From Cryptomeria japonica (lineage: Eukaryota; Streptophyta; Pinopsida; Cupressales; Cupressaceae): DNA of 64,000 nucleotides. Both the position numbers and the translations under genes were made by a program. This document shows positions 58,429 through 64,000 of the stretch, piece by piece (within the stretch, counting starts at the first letter, position 1; each line of letters begins with the position of its first letter). The stretch covers positions 908,801,009-908,865,008 of the forward strand of contig NC_081414.1 of assembly GCF_030272615.1 (NCBI RefSeq), written 5' to 3'. The notes beneath the pieces were generated by a model, which ran no database searches, was not told where the DNA came from, and saw nothing but the letters and a program-made list of their open reading frames with translations.

Positions 58429-58431
58429 TTT

Positions 58432-58443
58432 TGGTATCAGAGC
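58432..58443 (+). other. Primer binding site of element D, initiator tRNA-Met type
   Basis: TGGTATCAGAGC, three bases after the LTR CA end at 58428. Confidence 0.92.
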
Positions 58444-58586
58444 AAGGTTTTCGACACTAGGAACCTTTCTGCATTACGTTTCGCTTTAATTATCTAAATT
58501 AATCAAATATTTTCTCAAAAAAAATATAAACATGTGAAAATTAAATTATTTAATTATTTATTTATTTTATTTATTTTCTCATTAGG

Positions 58587-59990
58587 ATGCCTCCAACTAC
58601 GCAACAAGCTCGCAAGCATGGAAGGGGTCCTAAGCGTACACGTATGGCACGCGAGGATGTTGATAGAGAGGAACCGGTTCCAGAAGGGAACCCAGAAGTT
58701 CCTCCTGAACCACCGGTTGACCCTAACCGAGACATCTTGCTAGCTCTTCAAAACTTGATTGGGATAGTGCAGGATAGGCTTCCAGCAGTGGACTGTCATG
58801 CAGACAATCAGAACTCAGGGAGTCATAGGTCAGTAGATAGGGAACGGAGTAGGAGTCCACCTCCTAATTCCATAGAGGGCGAGGCAGAGCACGAGCCGGA
58901 GTCCGTTCACCTGCCCGAACCACCTCCAGTAGCGGCACCTGTGTACTTTGAGAGAGCATGTCAGGAACCAGGAGACCTGATTAGAGAGGTTTTGCGCCTC
59001 TAGCCACCATCTTTTGGAGGGACTACTGACGGAGTAGAGGCTGAGGCATGGCTTTTGAGCCTAGATCGGTGCTTCGCATTGCGATCTTATGAAAGCAATC
59101 TGAAGGCACGGGTTGCAGCCCACCTTTTGAGATCGACAGCCCCCACATGGTGGAAGCAGGAGGAATTCAGTGTGGACTCACTGCAGATACCATCACATGG
59201 GAAATCTTCACAGAGAGGTTCAGAGAGAGGTACCTGTCAGAGCACTTCAGGCAGCATCGGATCGATGAGTTCCACGACCTTGAGCAGAAGGGTCTCTCAG
59301 TGACCTAGTACGAGAGTAAGTTTATTAAGCTCCTACCTTATGTAGATTACCTGAAGGATGAGAAGTTGCTCATCAATCGATTTGTCAGGGGACTTAATGC
59401 TAGGATAGCAGGACCAGTGAGGATGGCCACTCCTGGAAGCCTTCGAGTTGTCGTAGAGAAGGCCCTTATAGCCGAGGAGATTCAGATCAGGCCACAGGAC
59501 ACGAGGGATCGGTTCCAGAACCGAAACCCGGCTCCCCAGTCTTTCGGGTTTCAGAAACCCCATTGGAAAGGCAACCATAGAAATGTTTTGGGGTCCTATA
59601 AACCCCCTCCTCCACAGCAGTCACAGTAGAGTCAGAGACAGAGGCCCCCTCAGGGACAGCAGGGCTCCAGGCCCAAGCAGTGGTAGTCACAGGGTCCTAG
59701 GCATGACCAGAGAGCATAGGGTACATACACACCCCCGACACGGGCTCAGCAGTCCTCTAGGGGTGGGTACAGTGGTTCTAGCCGGACAGGTGGGCATCCA
59801 TTGTCCAGGCCGCAGGGCGCACAGTTCCAGGCACGCGGTGCTTGCTTCACATGTGGAGCCATGGGGCACATGGTGAGAGAGTGTCCACAGGGTCAGATGA
59901 CAAGAAATCAGAGGATGGCGACATCAAAGCCTACAGTTGGGGATATGGGCAAGTCCCATAGAGTCTTCGCAGCAGTTGACAACCGCTAGT
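58587..59990 (+). pseudogene. Element D gag
   Basis: ATG at 58587 (MPPTTQQARKHGRGPKRTR). A basic then acidic, proline-rich N-terminus is followed by the gag core: KARVAAHLLRSTAPTWWKQ (about 59110), EIFTERFRERYLSEHFRQ (59201 on) and LLINRFVRGLNARI. A glutamine-rich linker precedes the zinc knuckle CFTCGAMGHMVREC (about 59850). One frameshift lies near 59165-59180. Stops near 59003, 59309, 59629, 59685, 59718 and 59989 are TAG of CAG type. It forms the particle shell and binds RNA. Confidence 0.85.
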
Positions 59991-60560
59991 TAGAGCACCA
60001 GGCCACAGTCATCGAGGCCGCAGGTAAGATCAGAGGTAGCAGTATTTCTATATTATTTGACTCAAGAGCGACTGACTCCTTTATATCTCCATTGGTTGTG
60101 GAGCGTTGCGGGCTAGTGGCAGTGAGGCAAAGTGTCAGCTGGGAAGTGGAGTTAGCTTCAAGGGCTAGAGTGTCAGTTGATTAAGAGGTTAGGGGATGTC
60201 CACTCTAGATTGGTAATATCACCACCTTAGTAGACCTTAGAGTTACGCCACTCGGATCTTATGGCATCGTACTTGGCATGGATTGGCTTTACGCCCATAG
60301 AGCCAAGATGGATTGTCGCTTGAAAAAGGTCGAGTGTGAGGATAATCATGGTGCTCCCATAGTAATCACTGGGATTCAGAGACCCGTGTCTCTTCGCATG
60401 ATATCCGCTATGCAGCTTAAGCGGAGCATGCGGAAGGGATGCCAGTTGTTTGCTATCACGATCAGTGACAGAGAGGAAGAAAATGAGAAGGAGCCTTCCA
60501 TAGATGATCATCCCATCCTTGAGGCATTTGCAGATGTGTTTCCAGCAGAGCTACCCAGTA
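59991..60560 (+). pseudogene. Element D protease
   Basis: SISILFDSRATDSFISPLV at about 60040-60095 matches the ILFDSGATHSFIS signature of chromovirus proteases, with the catalytic glycine codon now AGA (arginine). [18 protein letters not shown] (about 60260) is the conserved second half. Stops near 60181 and 60205 break the frame. Inactive by sequence. Confidence 0.8.
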
Positions 60561-61850
60561 TGCCGCCTAGCAGAGAGATTGACTTCCACATAGATTTGGT
60601 ACTGGGAGCCACGCCAGTTTCGAGAGCACCTTATAGGATGACCACTCATAAGCTTAATGAGCTCAAGATGCAGCTAGAGGAACTCTTAGAGAAGGGTCAC
60701 ATTCGTCCTAGCATCTCCCCTTGGGGCGCACCAGTCATCTTCGTGAAGAAGAAGGACGGATCCCTTCGGTTGTGCATGGATTACAGGCAACTGAATAAAG
60801 TAACCATCAAGAACCGCTATCCCTTGCCGAGGATCGATGACTTGTTTGATCAGCTTCAGGGTGCTAAAGTGTTTTCCAAAATAGACCTGAAGTTAGGATA
60901 TCATCAGTTGAGGATTGTGGAAAGTGATATCCACAAGACTGCGTTTCGCACCAGATATGGCCACTACGAGTTCACTATGGTCCCATTCGGTCTTACGAAT
61001 GCTCCAGCTGTATTCATGAGTCTCATGAATGGGGTATTCCGCACCTTCCTCGACCGATTTGTGATTGTGCTCCTCGACGATATATTGATCTATTCCCGGA
61101 ATGAGAAGGAGCATGAGGAGCATTTGAGGCAGGTTTTGTAGTGTTTGAGGGACAACCAGTTGTTTGGCAGTTTGTTGAAGTGTGCTTTCTTTAGATCAGA
61201 GGTCAAGTACCTAGGGCATGTTATATCCGGCGATGGGATCTCAGTTGACCCATCAAAGGTCAGAGCCATTATGGATTGGCCGGTGCCTACCAGTGTGACA
61301 AAGGTCAGGAGCTTCATGGGCTTAGCAGGATACTACAGATGCTTTGTTGATGGATTTTCCAGAGTTGCACACCCCATCACATCCCTCCAGTGAAAAGGGA
61401 AGAAATTCGAGTGGACAGAGAAGTGTGAGAGGGCTTTTCAGGATCTAAAAAGGGCACTTACTAGTGCACCTATTCTTATTGTGCCAGACCCCACGGCTGA
61501 CTTCATGGTATGCACAGATGCTTCCTTAGATGGATTGGGAGAAGTACTTATGCAGGAGGGTAGGGTTATAGCATACGAGTCTAGGAAACTTAAGACTCAT
61601 GAGCTTAACTACCCTACGCACGACCTAGAGCTTGCAGCAGTTGTACATGCACTTGTGAGGTGGAGACACTTCCTTTTAGGTCATCACTTCAAGCTTCATT
61701 CAGACCATCAGAGTTTGCAATACATCTTCACCCAGCCTAACCTTAATGCACATTAGAGGAGATGGATGGAGTTCCTTTGTGAGTATGATTTTGATGTTCA
61801 CTACATCAAAGAAAAGGAGAATGTGGTCGCAGATGCCCTAAGTAGGAGAC
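60561..61850 (+). pseudogene. Element D reverse transcriptase and RNase H
   Basis: RT motifs in order: [90 protein letters not shown], catalytic LLDDILIYS (about 61070), and KYLGHVISGDGISVDPSK. RNase [48 protein letters not shown]. Both DD residues and the RNase H acidic residues are kept. Stops near 61140, 61393 and 61756 are of TAG/TGA C-to-T type. The frame is otherwise continuous. Confidence 0.9.
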
Positions 61851-63349
61851 GACATGAGGTTTACACCATATCCATGAGCACAGATTTGAGAGACTGTATT
61901 TTGCAGCGATTGCCAGAGGATGGTTGGTATCTAGAGGTTTGTCAAAGGATCCGAACTCAGGAGGCCCTGGAGGGGAAGTTTGTGGACTACTCTTTAGAGT
62001 CTGATGGTTTATTACACCACAGAGGGTGCATCTATGTACCCTCTCCTGGGGGTTTGCGAGATTTCATTATCATGGAGGCTCATAGAGCCCCTTATGCATC
62101 GCATCCCGGGGTTAAGAAGATGCATGCTGACTTGAGGTAGTTATATCATTGGCTAGGAATGTAGCAACTTATCGCCGAGTTAGTAGCCCGATGCCTTGAG
62201 TGTCAGAGAGTCAAGGCGGAGCACTGCCATCCAGGTGGGTTACTCCAGTCCCATGCTATACCAGAGTGGAAGTGGGATACTATATCCATGGACTTCATCA
62301 TTGGTCTTCCTATGTCATCTTGTCGCCATGATGCTATCTTGGTGACAGTTGACAAATTGATCAAAGTGGCCCACTTCTCACCAGTCCGGACTACCTTCAC
62401 AGCTCCAGCAGTGGCATAGGTATTCTTGTGAGACATTCTCAGGCTTCATGGTGTTCCACGCAAGATTATTTCTGATAGGGATTCCCTCTTTACTTCTTCC
62501 TTTTGGAAGGCATTACAGGCAGCGTTGGGCACGAAGCTCAATTTCAGCACAGCCTATCATCCAGAGACAGATGGACAGACAGAGCGGGTTAACCAGGTGT
62601 TAGAGGATATGCTCTGCATGTACGTCATGGATCATCAGACCCAATGGGAGGAGTACTTGCATTTAGTAGAATTTTCCTATAATAATGGGCATCACACTTC
62701 CTTGGGGATGCCACCTTTTTAGGCTTTGTACGACAGACCATGCAGGACGCCTTTGAGTTGGGACCATATTGAGGATAGAGTGGCCATAGGCCCTGAGATG
62801 GTTTGCGATATGGAGCAGCAGGTAATTTTGATTAGACAGCGCCTTAGAGAGGCACATGATAGGCAGAAGAAATATGTAGATGCAAAGAGGATAGACTGGA
62901 GTTACATGGTTGGGGACAGAGTATTTATGAGAGTGCGACCGCATAAGAGTCCAATCCGCTATGGAAAGGGTTCTAAGCTCGCACCTCGCTTTGTCAGACC
63001 TTTTGAGATCCTTGAGAGGATAGGACCAGTTGCTTATCGCCTAGCTTTGCCACCTAGCCTGTCACGCATCCACGATGTGTTTCATGTGTCAGTTTTGAGA
63101 AAGTATATCTAAGATGAGTCTCATATTTTAGATTGGGATGCCTTGCAGGTGGAGTCGGACGGGCAGCTAGCTTTGGAGCCCATTCGCATTTTGGCTCGCT
63201 AGACGTTGGCCCTTCAAGGTTGAGAGCTGGACCAGGTTAGGGTCCAGTGGGATTGCTATGATGAGGTTACAGCTTCATGGGAGGATGCAGCATGTATGAG
63301 ATCATAGTACCCTCATCTTTTTGATGAACTCTAGGAGGACGTTCATGCC
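61851..63349 (+). pseudogene. Element D integrase with chromodomain-like end
   Basis: The HHCC region (HRAPYASHPGVKK, CLECQRVKAEH) is followed by the core: [27 protein letters not shown], and [14 protein letters not shown] with the catalytic glutamate. GPY-like end: VGDRVFMRVRPHKS, RFVRPFEILERIGPVAYRL, HDVFHVSVLRKYI. After 63112 a chromodomain-like stretch can be followed across stops (ALEPIRILAR, VQWDCYDEVTASWEDAA, YPHLF). Chromodomains steer insertion toward marked chromatin. Stops near 62140, 62163, 62420, 62430, 62720, 63112 and later ones are mainly TAG. Confidence 0.88.
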
Positions 63350-63362
63350 TAGAGGGGGAGGG
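63350..63362 (+). other. Polypurine tract of element D
   Basis: AGAGGGGGAGGG directly before the 3' LTR start. Confidence 0.8.
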
Positions 63363-64000
63363 TGTGAGGCCCTACCCCAACCTATCCTATCTCTTCAGTT
63401 ATTTTCATATTAGAACTATTTTGGATGCTAGTTTTGACACACTATGGATATAGAACTTTTTATGATCCCATGATTTTTGGTAATATTGATATATATTTGA
63501 TGCTCCATTTCTATGCCTTGTGGATTATAGAATATTATATGATTCCAGATTAGGGTAATATTGTGAGGATGTATGTTATTATCTGAATTTCAGGATTTGT
63601 TATAATGTTAGAAATACGTTTGCATATCTTGTAGATGGATCAAATTTTGAGGATTATGATGAATTGCTTTGATTTGTGACAAATCGTATTTTATAATGAC
63701 AAGTCTTTGCAGAATGGATGTATTGTATTCTGATTATGTGTTTTATATTATATGAGGCTATTGGGAAGTAGTAATGTTTAAATTGAGATGTGCAGGAGAT
63801 TATCCATGTGACCATGGAAATATTATGGCGAATCGAGCCTAGGCCTATGTGCGTTCGTAAAACCAGGGGTTGTCTATTTGGAGAGACAACACCCCGTATG
63901 TATTGTATTTTATTCGTAAATGTAAATGTTGCATGAGTGTAAATTGTATTTATTGAATTGTTTAAATCATTTAAGGGACAATTGCCACATGTGTATTGTG
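63363..64000 (+). repeat. Element D 3' LTR, cut by window end
   Basis: The first 638 bp of the LTR, matching 46251-46888 with about ten substitutions and no indels. About 3.6 kb more should follow outside the window. Confidence 0.93.

Larger units (their letters stand above)
46251..64000 (+). mobile_element. Element D: Ty3/gypsy chromovirus with 4.3-kb LTRs
   Basis: 5' LTR 46251-58428, interrupted by element E; primer site, gag-pol 58587 to about 63300, polypurine tract, and 3' LTR from 63363 past the window end. Without E the 5' LTR is about 4,277 bp. Pol order protease, RT, RNase H, integrase and a C-terminal chromodomain-like stretch fits a chromovirus, probably the Tekay/Del group, which is known for long LTRs. 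It is inserted in the RT gene of element C, with the left target sequence ending CTAGT. The 638 bp of LTR that can be compared differ at about ten positions (1.6%). Confidence 0.9.

Overview
The window looks like intergenic DNA of a large, repeat-rich vascular plant genome. The evidence is plant Ty1/copia and Ty3/gypsy (Tat and chromovirus) LTR retrotransposons nested in one another, initiator-tRNA-Met type primer sites, and old copies decayed mainly by C-to-T change. A conifer or similar giant genome is plausible but not proven. I found no tRNA, rRNA, CRISPR array or convincing single-copy host gene. All structure below was read by eye; no similarity search was run.

Layout. (1) 1-1390: minus-strand copia gag/protease remnant, cut by the window edge. 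(2) 1400-9032: AT-rich sequence with a decayed plus-strand copia RNase H remnant (5490-6390) and small tandem duplications. (3) 9033-39842: element A, an LTR element with target duplication GTTTG and initiator-Met primer site. It encodes no polymerase, but a coiled-coil/five-zinc-knuckle ORF1 and a roughly 1,100-codon ORF2 of unknown family. ORF2 is split by two younger insertions: a Tat-type Ty3 element (14055-30247) and a minus-strand copia element B (30586-37198, target duplication GTCTC). (4) 39848-43971: unassigned sequence with a 26-bp perfect palindrome, an old Ty3 RT relic and a possible exon edge. (5) 43972-46250: 3' half of copia element C (minus strand), cut inside RT by the next element. 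(6) 46251-64000 and beyond: element D, a chromovirus with LTRs of about 4.3 kb. Its 5' LTR is interrupted by element E (50269-58164, target duplication CCAAT), a gag-protease-only non-autonomous element with 1,260-bp LTRs.

The most striking object is in the Tat element, between pol and the 3' LTR on the opposite strand. It is an apparent complete spliced gene: TATA box, start codon, a 22-codon first exon, GT donor, 806-nt intron with CTGAC branch-like motifs, CAG acceptor, and a long exon encoding a plant mobile domain (PMD) protein with a coiled coil. The phases join exactly. Its intron carries a GCGCGTCTRTG minisatellite whose complement fills two blocks of the 5' leader, so sense RNA could pair end to end.

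Nearly all in-frame stops are TAG, TGA or TAA explainable by one C-to-T change (CAG, CGA or CAA), and reading frames otherwise run for kilobases with at most one frameshift. This fits decay by deamination of methylated cytosines. Approximate LTR divergence read by eye (A about 3%, Tat about 2%, B about 1.3%) agrees with the nesting order. E inside D does not agree: E LTRs differ by about 3.7%, D LTRs by about 1.6% over the part visible.
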